In this document: piece by piece, positions 1 to 7,559 of the stretch
Numbering within the stretch: position 1 is the first letter of the stretch
How the letters are laid out: the number at the start of each line of letters is the position of its first letter
DNA from: a virus
Length of the DNA: 20,376 bases
Virus record (IMG/VR): IMGVR_UViG_3300025098_003706
Span: 1-20,376 of that record
Direction: 5' to 3' (one strand)
Notes under the pieces: model-generated
Told to the model about the DNA's origin: nothing
What the model saw: only the letters and a program-made list of their open reading frames with translations
The model's database searches: none
Position numbers and translations under genes: made by a program

Positions 1-15
1 ATAAGTTGCACTCAT
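1..15 (-). CDS. 5' end of next downstream gene (partial, 5 codons)
   Basis: An ATG on the minus strand overlaps the TGA stop of the preceding gene in an ATGA junction, the same coupling used at most junctions here. Only five codons (M-S-A-T-Y) lie inside the window before it runs off the left edge. Nothing can be said about function. The start is inferred from the conserved junction style. By position it should belong to the same distal fibre/tail unit. Confidence 0.55.
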
Positions 16-323
16 GCGTAATCCTTGGTTACTGATGCAAGGTTACCCTCTGCGTCGTATGCTATAGTCTTTGTGAGCGTGGTAGTATCAGAGCCGTCTT
101 TCTCTACTACGCTAGTTAGATTACCACTTGTATATGAAAATGTTTTTGAGGAAACCTTAGTACCACCATTACTTGTCCATGTGGTAAGTGATGTTAAAAC
201 GCCACTTGTAAAGGTAGGCTCCGAGTAGTCATCTGTAGCAGGTGGACCGCCACCCCCTCCTGATTGCCCAGCAATTTTTACTGCCTGACCAATTTTATAA
301 AGTATGCTGTTAGTGTCAGTCAT
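12..323 (-). CDS. Small tail-fibre-associated protein with glycine linker and YD-like strand repeats
   Basis: 103 aa. The N-terminus (about 1-20) has an ILYKIGQAVK segment of a kind I associate with short phage fibre/tail proteins. A poly-glycine linker (about 21-26) follows. The remainder is a Thr/Ser/Tyr-rich series of short beta-strand repeats, in which elements such as SGxLTS, T-F-SYTSGNLTSV and AYDAEGNLASVTKDY resemble degenerate YD/RHS-type repeats. I infer a small beta-solenoid or fibre-tip accessory protein. The start overlaps the preceding stop by ATGA (ATG at 323) and the stop overlaps the next ATG. The gene shares a unit with the Mtd_N-like gene. Function is inferred from composition and context only. 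Confidence 0.75.
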   Translation of the reverse strand: MTDTNSILYKIGQAVKIAGQSGGGGGPPATDDYSEPTFTSGVLTSLTTWTSNGGTKVSSKTFSYTSGNLTSVVEKDGSDTTTLTKTIAYDAEGNLASVTKDYA

Positions 324-688
324 ATTGTCCCATCACTTTCGCAGGTTGCAGCAACCTCAGAGTAACCATCACTGAAATCCTGCTCTGCACAACTGTTCCA
401 TTTATTTATTTGCCTTTGAGTATAAAAAATTGCGTCCCTCGCGGTCTCCACCTCAGCATTGGGGAAAACATCCCCTGCATGTGATAATGGTGAATTAATT
501 CCTCCGGACTGCGTCTCGTAATATGGAAGTTCGTTCCACTTGGTTTCACCATCACCGATTTTTAATATCCTAGCGTCAGTCGAGTAACCCAACTCTCCAT
601 CCATTAATGTGGGATTCGATATTTGCCATTGTGTCCCGGTGCCTTTTCGGACAGTTACTCGTGCGGAAATTCTTCTCAGTTCAGGCAT
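320..688 (-). CDS. Tail-fibre protein with Mtd_N-like N-terminal domain
   Basis: 122 aa. Residues about 8-57 contain the familiar phage receptor-binding N-terminal pattern: RKGTGTQW, then a short loop, GELGYSTD, LKIGDGETKWNELPYY. This matches the Mtd_N / HylP-type N-terminal domain (major tropism determinant family), which usually heads long fibre or receptor-binding proteins. Here only about 60 residues follow, with no C-type lectin or other large C-terminal domain, so the protein is a miniature version or one subunit of a modular fibre. Its ATG at 688 is preceded by no Shine-Dalgarno sequence but by a strong promoter-like element four bases upstream. It overlaps the next gene by ATGA. The domain call is good; the exact virion role is inferred. 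Confidence 0.85.
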   Translation of the reverse strand: MPELRRISARVTVRKGTGTQWQISNPTLMDGELGYSTDARILKIGDGETKWNELPYYETQSGGINSPLSHAGDVFPNAEVETARDAIFYTQRQINKWNSCAEQDFSDGYSEVAATCESDGTI

Positions 689-692
689 GGTT

Positions 693-728
693 GTTATTAA
701 TTTTAAGTAGTAACATCAAAAAGGTCAA
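693..728 (-). promoter_or_regulatory. Sigma70-like promoter with 22-base GTTA...TAAC element (copy a)
   Basis: Read on the minus strand, a -35 box TTGACC (723-728) is followed by a 17-base spacer and a -10 box TAAAAT (700-705). The 22-base shared element spans 693-714. It reads GTTACTACT before the -10 and TAATAAC after it. The -35 contains the TGA stop codon (725-727) of the upstream 111-aa gene. The expected transcript start lies only a few bases before the ATG at 688, so the mRNA would be nearly leaderless. Confidence 0.7.
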
Positions 729-1060
729 TCGGGTTTTGAATAAAGCATTGCTTCTATCTCAGATACCTTTCGTTCTATTGTAGTTAATCCTGCCGTTGCG
801 GTTTGATTGATTGCATTCGACGCAGTTGTCGTTCGCTCCTCTAAATCTTGCAGTTTATATGTAAATATTTTGTCTTGAAGTTTATCTAAATTCTCCTGAA
901 CCTCAGTCCACCATTCCCTAATTTCCCTGTCATACTTCTTGAATCCTTCAGGGTCTTCATCCTTTAGGAATGTTGGCAACTCGGGAAGAGAGTCTCCTGA
1001 TTGATAATATGGGTTAGTATCTCTCGTAAATGTTGATACTTTTGGACCTATGCCTGGCAT
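725..1060 (-). CDS. Small virion-associated protein with C-terminal coiled coil (hypothetical)
   Basis: 111 aa, not recognised as a named family. The N-terminal 30 residues are proline- and glycine-rich and look extended. From about residue 38 to the C-terminus the sequence is strongly helical and heptad-like (YDREIREWWTEVQENLDKL, later TIERKVSEIEAML), suggesting a coiled coil. It starts in a TAATG junction with the stop of the 834-aa nozzle-like gene, so it is translationally coupled to it. It is the last gene before the distal promoter. By position it may be a fibre chaperone, a trimerisation or connector subunit, or a small tail component. That is inference. Confidence 0.75.
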   Translation of the reverse strand: MPGIGPKVSTFTRDTNPYYQSGDSLPELPTFLKDEDPEGFKKYDREIREWWTEVQENLDKLQDKIFTYKLQDLEERTTTASNAINQTATAGLTTIERKVSEIEAMLYSKPD

Positions 1061-3564
1061 TACCCTTGTCCTGTTGCTTGAGTTGCCTGCCTAGAGTCAA
1101 CCCCACTAACCTCATATGTCTTACCGACTATCTTCATGGGATTTGATTTTACTGAATAATTATCTCCAATATATCCCTTAAGGTAGTACTCAGGAGCTAC
1201 ATAAGAAGATATTACATCATATTCTGCCCGCACCCTAATAGAGTCTCGAATATAGGGAGCACGAACATATAAAGGTATCATATTCTCGTCACGCATCCTA
1301 TTAAGAGTAACATGCTTAATCTCTGTCCCATTCTCTATTGACATTGTCTGCACCTCTTCCGTCCCCTGAACTGCCGACGTGGTCGAAATAATTACATCTA
1401 CAGGAGTTACTCCGTACTTATTAGACAACTCCAGCACATAGGAGCGAACCTCCTTGTCAGAAAAACTATCTCCGAAATCAATAAGTCCGCTCTGCAGTTC
1501 GCTTTTGTATCCATATCCCAAACGGTCATAAAGTCGGTATGGTTCTGTTGTGCCAACCTCCGGCGGGCCGTAACCATACCTAACGACCAATCCATCGTAC
1601 TGATTGTCAGGTCTGTACTTCGTGCCTATATAAAATGGCGCTTTCTCAGATGCGTGCAAGCCCATGAGAAACCATGATTGTTCGGGACCAACCCTACGAA
1701 GTCTCGGCTTTCTAGCAAAACAACTTGCAGTAAAACTAGCATCAATCTCAGAAAGTGTCTTAGTTATGTAATCAAATGCAATTGTGCCCCAATCAATAAC
1801 GGGAGTGCTTACAATCTCGCCTGTCTGATTAATAAACTCGTCGTTTCCATTCTTCATGTAGCCTACTGGAACAGATAGGAATAACTCGCGAGTCACCGGA
1901 TTATCGGAAGCATAAACAAACTCTGCATACTCAGGAGGAATACTTTTCCAAAAAGGCACGCCTAGCTCAAAGATAGCCACAGGTTCAGGTTCAGCGGATG
2001 CTCTTGATATGGAGTAAACTCCACTACTGCCAAGAAATATATGCCTTTTGCCATCTATATTAGTTACGGTATGCCTATAATCAGCAACCCGCCCTCCAGT
2101 ATACCTTGGCTCAACCGCAAATGGCTCACTTGTAACATTTGAACGAGAAAGGAAAAAGAAGCCACTGTCACGATACACAACAAGCTTATCAGCCAATTGT
2201 TCCATCTTAAGTATGCGAGTTCCGTCGTCTGCAAACTCTCTCGTGGAAGCTTGATTGTATATATTATTAAGGTAGGAGAATACCATAATTTCATACTCTC
2301 CTTCATTTAAGTAACCCTCTGTTGCTTCCCAAATATCATTACCCTCAGGGTTAGATTGACCTGCATCTACCGCTCCTGTCGCCTTATAGAAGCTAGCTCC
2401 AAAACGAACAGAAGTACCCGTAGGATATGAGTTTTGACTAGACCACTCAGGCAAAATAATGGATAGAAACCCAGGGTTATCGCCATTTTCATTTCGTAAA
2501 ATGTAATTATCTCCATCTTTATATAAGAATAATCGAGAGGTTAGACCTATAGTATTAATAGCGTACTTCTCATCTTCTGTCTTTATCCCAAATTCTCCAC
2601 TGTTTATTACAACTGCTTCTTCATCTAAAAAAGACGAAGATTCTGTTATTAACGGAGCGCCTTCCCCCATGTTTCCTACTTTAAATTTATAATCAGTACT
2701 TATCTTATATGACCCATCAGATTGCACAGTCAATTTAGCGGGCATTCCTCCTGACTCTACTGTATCAAACATCTTTGGGTTTTGCTCCATAGAGTAGAAC
2801 ATTCTATACTGATACCTTTGAATCTTAACCGCTCCTGTCCTTACAAGTGGGTCATCATATACATTTCCGTACGGGTCGTCTGCACTTTTGAACCAATTAT
2901 CGTATCCATCAATTATTACAGACAAGTCCCCCAAGAATAACCTATCTTGAAATGATGCGATTGTCCCGCAACACACAACCCCCTGCTCTCTTAAGCTATA
3001 AAGGGGCTGTGCGTAATCCCACTCAGCTTTGTATATCAATGGCAAGTCTACGCCATTACTAATTACTACATGATTAAGTACTGTTACTGCTTCCCATCGG
3101 TATGCTCCTCCCTCGAATGGATTCTTGGTAGTACCATCCTCATCCAGGGCATCCATGTGGCTAAGACCTTCATATATCTTCTTCCACCAAAAAGTCTCTT
3201 GGTCGCCTTTATAGTAATCTCCCTCTGCATATGGTTCGAATTGGTCATATGCATAACCCACTGCCCCTGCCTGCAGTCTATAAAGATTGCCACCAGCGGC
3301 AGCAATCAAGACACCTTCTCCGGTTGAAGCAGGGAACTGATAAAGTAATCTTATTGGAAACTCATTATCTAATGCAGTCTGCCTACCTGTGGGGTCAAAC
3401 AATTCCCACCCCTCCCTGCGAAGCTCTCCGTCTGTATCCCTGCGAAAGTTTAGCTTTCGAGTATAGTTAGAGGAGCCTGCAATATCATCAGATGCAGAAC
3501 CAACCAATGCTCCCCCTTGTTGAGGAGTGATGGTTATGTGCTTATACCCTTTTTTACGCGCCAT
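1060..3564 (-). CDS. Tail nozzle-like protein (T7 gp12 / P22 gp10-type, putative)
   Basis: 834 aa. The N-terminal region (about 1-120) has the layout of podovirus nozzle or stabilisation proteins: a short beta segment, KLNFRRDTDGELRREGWELF, then LLYQFPASTGEGVLIAAAGGNLYRL, like one blade of a beta-propeller. Further strand-rich blade-like segments recur through the protein (GTIASFQDRLFLGDL near 201; LADKLVVYRDSGFFFLSRSN near 452; GKRHIFLGSSGVYSISR near 503). In T7- and P22-like phages such a protein forms the distal tail tube through which DNA leaves. It starts inside the end of the fibre gene (11-base overlap) and lies two genes downstream of the adaptor-like protein. No tape-measure gene is present, which agrees with a short tail. 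The family call rests on pattern memory; a structure prediction would settle it. Confidence 0.7.
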   Translation of the reverse strand: MARKKGYKHITITPQQGGALVGSASDDIAGSSNYTRKLNFRRDTDGELRREGWELFDPTGRQTALDNEFPIRLLYQFPASTGEGVLIAAAGGNLYRLQAGAVGYAYDQFEPYAEGDYYKGDQETFWWKKIYEGLSHMDALDEDGTTKNPFEGGAYRWEAVTVLNHVVISNGVDLPLIYKAEWDYAQPLYSLREQGVVCCGTIASFQDRLFLGDLSVIIDGYDNWFKSADDPYGNVYDDPLVRTGAVKIQRYQYRMFYSMEQNPKMFDTVESGGMPAKLTVQSDGSYKISTDYKFKVGNMGEGAPLITESSSFLDEEAVVINSGEFGIKTEDEKYAINTIGLTSRLFLYKDGDNYILRNENGDNPGFLSIILPEWSSQNSYPTGTSVRFGASFYKATGAVDAGQSNPEGNDIWEATEGYLNEGEYEIMVFSYLNNIYNQASTREFADDGTRILKMEQLADKLVVYRDSGFFFLSRSNVTSEPFAVEPRYTGGRVADYRHTVTNIDGKRHIFLGSSGVYSISRASAEPEPVAIFELGVPFWKSIPPEYAEFVYASDNPVTRELFLSVPVGYMKNGNDEFINQTGEIVSTPVIDWGTIAFDYITKTLSEIDASFTASCFARKPRLRRVGPEQSWFLMGLHASEKAPFYIGTKYRPDNQYDGLVVRYGYGPPEVGTTEPYRLYDRLGYGYKSELQSGLIDFGDSFSDKEVRSYVLELSNKYGVTPVDVIISTTSAVQGTEEVQTMSIENGTEIKHVTLNRMRDENMIPLYVRAPYIRDSIRVRAEYDVISSYVAPEYYLKGYIGDNYSVKSNPMKIVGKTYEVSGVDSRQATQATGQG

Positions 3565-6112
3565 CTGCCGCAGAATACTTGTCTGATACGATATTACTTA
3601 CTGCGGTTTGCAGATTAGTGATAAGTTCCCCAAGAGAGGCCATCTTTATATCGTATGCAGATTGATTTACCTTTAATCCAATCGCAGTTCCCTGTGCAGT
3701 ACTGACTGGTTTGTTTACATCAGATGTATTGTCGCAATTTCCAAGGCCAACCTGTGCCTTAGTAACAGAGTGTGGATTGTCTGTCTTGTTACTATGCGTA
3801 GTAATGAGAGTGTTAAGAGAAGTATTGAACGCACCAATACTCACTCGCACATTACCAAACTCACTATTGTTATTTATGCGTAATGTATCTAACTCTTCAT
3901 CAAATGCTATAGTCTTAACTGTCCCCGCACCATCTACCTTCCAAAGGTCTGCAGTTTCGTCCCAATAAATCTTTGAGTTTATTTGACTTCCACGCTCAAC
4001 CTCAAGTCCTGCATTGGCATTTGGTGTGCCTGTTACGTTCTTATTAAGCTTTACGATGTTATCCTCTACATCGAGCGTAGTTGTGTTGAGTATCGTCTGT
4101 GTCCCCTGAACGGTGAGGTTTCCCATAACCTCAAGATTACCTCCAATCTTTGCTAATCCAGTAGTCTCTAGTTGCCCGGTAACTTTTACATTCTGAGGAA
4201 GTCCAAGTAAAGAGTCATCAGTCGTGGCAATCGTACTATTACAAATACTTAAATTACTAATTTCAGCACATTTTTCTACATCGATAGTGCCATCAAATAC
4301 GCTATTAGAATTAACATATAAAGTAGAGCCAAGGGACACTCGACCAGTTACCTTAAGAATATCATCAACTATAACCACGCCATTCTCTGAGGTGAAATTT
4401 AAGTCCCCCGAGGAAGTAGATATTGATGAGTTATTAATATTTATATCACCGAGGGCGATGTCCTTCCCTGTTACAGTTAAGTTCTTATCTACCTCAAGGC
4501 TTTCATCTATATGTAAATTAGACCCAAGTGAAACTTCCCCTAACACCGACAGAGAGCTAGCAAGCGAAACCTTGCCATCTACATTGAAGTCGCCAGTTAC
4601 CTCAGCAGTATCATTTATCTGAACCTTGCCTTGCTGCGAAAGTAGAACGAGGTCATTCAATATTGATTTAATCTGACTACCCCCATGCTCTACATTACCA
4701 AGGGTGGATTTGCTTTCGGTCGTGAGGTCCCCTTTAATTGTCAGATTTTTCTCGGCAGTTACATTTTCCTTGAACTCTACAGCGTCATTAAACTCAATAT
4801 TACCATCTGCTCCTTCTTCAAATAAAGCTAATGCCTGCCATGCAGTCTCCGCCACCTTTAAGTATGCTTTGTAACTATCCCCCGACTGCTTCCATGTTAA
4901 GTCGCCAATACTCCCCGCTGGTTCGGACGGACTATTTGGCTTAAACTCATAACGCATCGAGTCAATGCCCAGCGTTATCTTATTCTCAGTCTCTGCCTTT
5001 GTGTATACATCAAAGAAACTCAAGTCAATATTGTGAGGATTGGTCGAACTAGTGTGGGCATCAAGTAATGCCTTCACGTCAATATCAGGGACGCTACCAA
5101 GCCCAACCTGTGCTTTTGATACGGCGTGGGGGTTGTTAGTCAGGGATGCGTGACTACCAAGACTTACCTTTTGCTCGTCAACCAAGCTTTGAACCTCACC
5201 CATTATCCCCGACTTGTAGGATGTAGACGCAGAAGAAGAAAAAAGACTAGAGGGAGAGAGGTTCTCTACATTACCGAGGGACACTTGAGCCTTTGTTACA
5301 GCATGCGGATTATTAACTAATGATGCATGGTCAAGAATTTTTAGATTTGTCTGTCCTTGGGTGTATTTATCTAAGTTCGTGATGTCCGCTTCTACGTGAG
5401 TATGACTGCCACTAACTTCTGCAATCTTACTATCTACTTCAGTGCGGTTATAATAGACTGAGCCTATGTCTGTTACATCTGCTACTAGGTGTTGATGGGA
5501 GGAGCTTGCCTTACCATCTAAATCTGTAAGCCTTGCGTAAACTGATAAGTCCAGGTCCGCGAGGTCAGTGATGTCTGCCATCACATGAGTATGTCCGGCA
5601 GATACCTTAGAGTTGATTGCTGTAGTTAAGTCAGTCCTAGTCGCAGAAAGTTCTGCAGAGGTTACTTTGTTATCTAGGGAAGCTTGCAGGTCATTTACAT
5701 CACTAATTGCATGGGAATGCCCTGTGTCTGATTTACCTGCTAATGAAGACTCATTGCTCGCTACCTTTGTATCTAGTGCAGAGATTTGGCTGGCATAAGG
5801 AAGGCCATCTATCGTAGTGCCTATATTTAAAAGCTTAGAGTCTACTTCCGTCTTATTATAGTAGTCAGCCGAAAATGTAGTTTCTGCGTTTTCTAGTGTT
5901 ACTACCCGTACATCTACTGCATCAAGAGCGTCTTTTAGATTCTTTGCTCCAGCGGAACTTAATACGGTTAAAGAACTATCGCTAGAGAGAGAGGAGGTTA
6001 CATCGTCGATTACATTAATTGAGGAATCAATGAGATTCCCGAACTGTGCTTCAGTTGGCGTAGCTCCTGTTACGAAGTACGTTTTTAATGTGGTTTTAGA
6101 TACATTACTCAT
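3554..6112 (-). CDS. Long repetitive tail fibre
   Basis: 852 aa. The N-terminus (TTLKTYFVTGATPTEAQF, LIDSSINV, about 7-36) matches a motif that recurs at the N-termini of phage fibre/structural proteins. Residues about 80-380 carry shaft repeats: HxH turns (GHSH 131, GHTH 173, SHQH 205, SHTH 236), YYN(K/R)TEVDSK segments (84, 220), and NPHAV(T/S)KAQVxLG units (268, 327, plus a C-terminal copy near 790). About 430-750 is a beta-helix-like region of 'G-V-LGS-L-V' strands. It ends in GNLTVQGTQTILNTTTLDVEDNIVKLN and AGLEVERGSQ, a module common in marine-phage structural proteins. HxH motifs bind iron in the T4 long-fibre tip; a similar metal role here is inference. The start overlaps the adaptor gene by ATGA. 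No chaperone or endosialidase-type end domain is evident. Confidence 0.88.
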   Translation of the reverse strand: MSNVSKTTLKTYFVTGATPTEAQFGNLIDSSINVIDDVTSSLSSDSSLTVLSSAGAKNLKDALDAVDVRVVTLENAETTFSADYYNKTEVDSKLLNIGTTIDGLPYASQISALDTKVASNESSLAGKSDTGHSHAISDVNDLQASLDNKVTSAELSATRTDLTTAINSKVSAGHTHVMADITDLADLDLSVYARLTDLDGKASSSHQHLVADVTDIGSVYYNRTEVDSKIAEVSGSHTHVEADITNLDKYTQGQTNLKILDHASLVNNPHAVTKAQVSLGNVENLSPSSLFSSSASTSYKSGIMGEVQSLVDEQKVSLGSHASLTNNPHAVSKAQVGLGSVPDIDVKALLDAHTSSTNPHNIDLSFFDVYTKAETENKITLGIDSMRYEFKPNSPSEPAGSIGDLTWKQSGDSYKAYLKVAETAWQALALFEEGADGNIEFNDAVEFKENVTAEKNLTIKGDLTTESKSTLGNVEHGGSQIKSILNDLVLLSQQGKVQINDTAEVTGDFNVDGKVSLASSLSVLGEVSLGSNLHIDESLEVDKNLTVTGKDIALGDININNSSISTSSGDLNFTSENGVVIVDDILKVTGRVSLGSTLYVNSNSVFDGTIDVEKCAEISNLSICNSTIATTDDSLLGLPQNVKVTGQLETTGLAKIGGNLEVMGNLTVQGTQTILNTTTLDVEDNIVKLNKNVTGTPNANAGLEVERGSQINSKIYWDETADLWKVDGAGTVKTIAFDEELDTLRINNNSEFGNVRVSIGAFNTSLNTLITTHSNKTDNPHSVTKAQVGLGNCDNTSDVNKPVSTAQGTAIGLKVNQSAYDIKMASLGELITNLQTAVSNIVSDKYSAADGA

Positions 6113-6870
6113 CCTATTACAAATCCTCCTACACCTTGTCCCATAACTTGTTCGGCCGAAGAAGAAGCGTACTCCTTCTCATTAATAAAAATCTGAGACC
6201 TATCTTTCACATAAAGAGTAAAGTAGGACTGATATTGGCTTAAGTCATTATCTACCTCTCTTGCTAAATGGGCCTTTACGAAATCTGCTGAGGCCTTAGC
6301 AACCATCTCATCAAAGACTACAGGGTCCTTTAGCTCATCTTCTGTTGCCTTGAATAGAGGACTATAATGCTTCTCGCCTTCGTAGTATAAATAAAGTGCC
6401 TCATCTTCTCGAAGTTTTGGCGCCACAATGAATGTTGTATCCCCGAAGGCTATTCGGCCAGGAATGCCCTGTGTTCTCTCTGAGTTTGCTCCGTCAATAA
6501 GTTCAAACCTGCGACTCCAAGGTATTACCTTTAAGTAAAAGTACTGACTTATCTCTTGGTTGTTATTTTCACTAGGTATCCTTCTAATTAAAACTTCCTT
6601 TATTCGGGTTTTACCCTGAGCGAATTTACCCTGTTGAGCATTAATGTTCTCTGAGTTCACTCCCGATAATGACTCAGGGTCAGGCTCGACTAAAGACGAG
6701 TTTGAAAAGTGTTTAATATTGCTACTGCGAAATGAAGGTATGTATCTCTGTAAATCAATAACCGACGCAACAATCATGCGGTCAATGTAGTTCTGCACGC
6801 CCTTACCTTTACGCTCACTATCTACTAATAGAAATGTGCGAACTGCTTCATTAAATTCTTCCCAAGTCAT
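6109..6870 (-). CDS. Head-to-tail adaptor-like protein (putative)
   Basis: 253 aa. The N-terminus is a helical segment typical of connector/adaptor proteins (WEEFNEAVRTFLLVDSERKG, then YIDRMIVASVIDLQRYIPSF, about 3-48). A mixed beta region with RRIPSE, FYLKVIPWSRRFEL and FIVAPKLREDEALYLYYEG follows, then a C-terminal helix with FDEMVAKASADFVKAHLAREVDNDL and a glycine-rich tail (GQGVGGFVIG). The size and the helix-beta-helix layout resemble T7 gp11 / P22 gp4-type tail adaptors that dock on the portal and hold the nozzle. The gene sits beside a fibre gene and one gene from a nozzle-like gene, which supports this. Both ends overlap neighbours by ATGA. A different connector role is possible. Confidence 0.6.
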   Translation of the reverse strand: MTWEEFNEAVRTFLLVDSERKGKGVQNYIDRMIVASVIDLQRYIPSFRSSNIKHFSNSSLVEPDPESLSGVNSENINAQQGKFAQGKTRIKEVLIRRIPSENNNQEISQYFYLKVIPWSRRFELIDGANSERTQGIPGRIAFGDTTFIVAPKLREDEALYLYYEGEKHYSPLFKATEDELKDPVVFDEMVAKASADFVKAHLAREVDNDLSQYQSYFTLYVKDRSQIFINEKEYASSSAEQVMGQGVGGFVIG

Positions 6871-7331
6871 CGTCTACCTCCCGGTGTGAAATAAAAACCT
6901 ATAATTAGTGGCAACACTACGGTTGCCTCAAAGAGCGCAATGTGTCCTGTTGTAACGACCAAAGCGGCTTGCTCAGCTGGAAAACTGAAGAGCCCGAAAA
7001 GAAACTCCCTCCTTCCTTCTCCTGTAATGTTTGTTGTACTGATGAGCGGAACACTTGGGTAGATGGTTGTAATGCATGTGATGAACGAGAGGGTGCACAT
7101 GCCGATAAGAGCAAGCATGCGACGAGTAGCACGAGTAAAAGCTCCACCAGGTCCACTATTAATTGATTGTTGAAATTTAATCGCTTTTTCATTGTTTCTG
7201 CACTCCCTTGCCATTTCTAATTCATGCTTTGCTGCACGAGAATCTGTTATCATCCCGAACACACCTTTTAGGATACTGCCCATCGCGGCAGACCCCCCTC
7301 CGGTTAAAAAAAGTGTTAGTAGCTCAAACAT
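6867..7331 (-). CDS. Probable holin (multi-TM membrane protein)
   Basis: 154 aa. An N-terminal apolar/amphipathic stretch (about 1-27, with GGGSAAMGS) precedes a charged helix (about 30-55, SRAAKHELEMARECRNNEKA). Two clear membrane segments follow, about 70-92 (MLALIGMCTLSFITCITTIY) and 123-148 (ALVVTTGHIALFEATVVLPLIIGFYF), with a basic C-terminus (GGRR). The pattern resembles three-TM phage/GTA holins, where a charged region precedes C-terminal TMs. No endolysin is in the window, so holin is an inference from topology and phage context. A shared promoter-like element overlaps its ATG, and no Shine-Dalgarno sequence is visible, so it may be transcribed separately from the adhesin genes upstream. 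A lipoprotein-like ORF lies in its +1 frame. Confidence 0.6.
   Translation of the reverse strand: MFELLTLFLTGGGSAAMGSILKGVFGMITDSRAAKHELEMARECRNNEKAIKFQQSINSGPGGAFTRATRRMLALIGMCTLSFITCITTIYPSVPLISTTNITGEGRREFLFGLFSFPAEQAALVVTTGHIALFEATVVLPLIIGFYFTPGGRR
6917..7192 (-). CDS. Possible embedded Rz1-like lipoprotein (o-spanin candidate) inside the holin gene
   Basis: 91 aa, fully nested in the +1 frame of the holin gene. It begins MKKR, continues through a Leu/Val-rich hydrophobic stretch (about 18-29) and reaches a lipobox LSAC with the Cys at residue 32, followed by Ala-Pro-Ser. That is the layout of a signal peptidase II lipoprotein with outer-membrane sorting (+2 residue Ala, not Asp). Lambda Rz1 is likewise a small lipoprotein nested in the +1 frame of a lysis gene. 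Against it: no clear Shine-Dalgarno sequence, acidic residues D14 and E17 near the hydrophobic core, a low proline content, and the fact that frame-shifted TM codons easily give Leu-rich sequence. It is listed as a candidate only. Confidence 0.3.
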   Translation of the reverse strand: MKKRLNFNNQLIVDLVELLLVLLVACLLLSACAPSRSSHALQPSTQVFRSSVQQTLQEKEGGSFFSGSSVFQLSKPLWSLQQDTLRSLRQP

Positions 7332-7351
7332 TACTTATTATAATTAGTATC
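7330..7351 (-). promoter_or_regulatory. 22-base promoter/operator element overlapping holin start (copy d)
   Basis: By eye about 18 of 22 positions match the consensus of the other three copies. On the minus strand it reads GATACTAAT, then a perfect -10 hexamer TATAAT (7337-7342), then AAGTAAT, whose last two bases are the first two of the start codon. The -10 is in the same register as in the other copies. No convincing -35 is visible at 16-18 bases. Transcription from here would give a leaderless message. Confidence 0.5.
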
Positions 7352-7559
7352 AATTATCCTCCAGTGCTTTCACTTTAGCTTCTAGTGCTACATTAGCGTC
7401 TATGAGATTATTGATTGCTTGCCTAGTAATCTCAAAGTTATTATCCACATCATCATAATCTAATGCATCATCACCAGTATTCTTGCGCAGTTTTATCTTA
7501 TATTTCTGCGGTGGAATATTGTAATCTTCTCCGTTTGATGTAATTTTTTCTATGCTCAT
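7350..7559 (-). CDS. Small fibre-associated protein with DDVDNNF motif
   Basis: 69 aa from the ATG at 7559, chosen because it forms a TAATG junction with the upstream lectin-gene stop. A longer reading to 7610 would lie entirely inside that gene. It contains KIKLRKNTGDDALDYDDVDNNF followed by a C-terminal coiled-coil helix (ITRQAINNLIDANVALEAKV). The 'DDALDYDDVDNNF' type of motif recurs near the ends of many phage fibre and structural proteins. It may be a trimerisation or attachment peptide for the neighbouring lectin protein. The function is inferred. Confidence 0.75.
   Translation of the reverse strand: MSIEKITSNGEDYNIPPQKYKIKLRKNTGDDALDYDDVDNNFEITRQAINNLIDANVALEAKVKALEDN

Noticed and set aside
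320-688. Diversity-generating retroelement suggested by the Mtd_N-like domain
   Set aside because: No C-type lectin variable region, no template-like repeat and no reverse transcriptase in the window. The domain is common in ordinary phage fibres.
3554-6112. DNA direct repeats as a CRISPR array or recombination hot spot
   Set aside because: The repetition is at protein level (fibre shaft units) with diverged codons; there are no conserved repeats with regular spacers.
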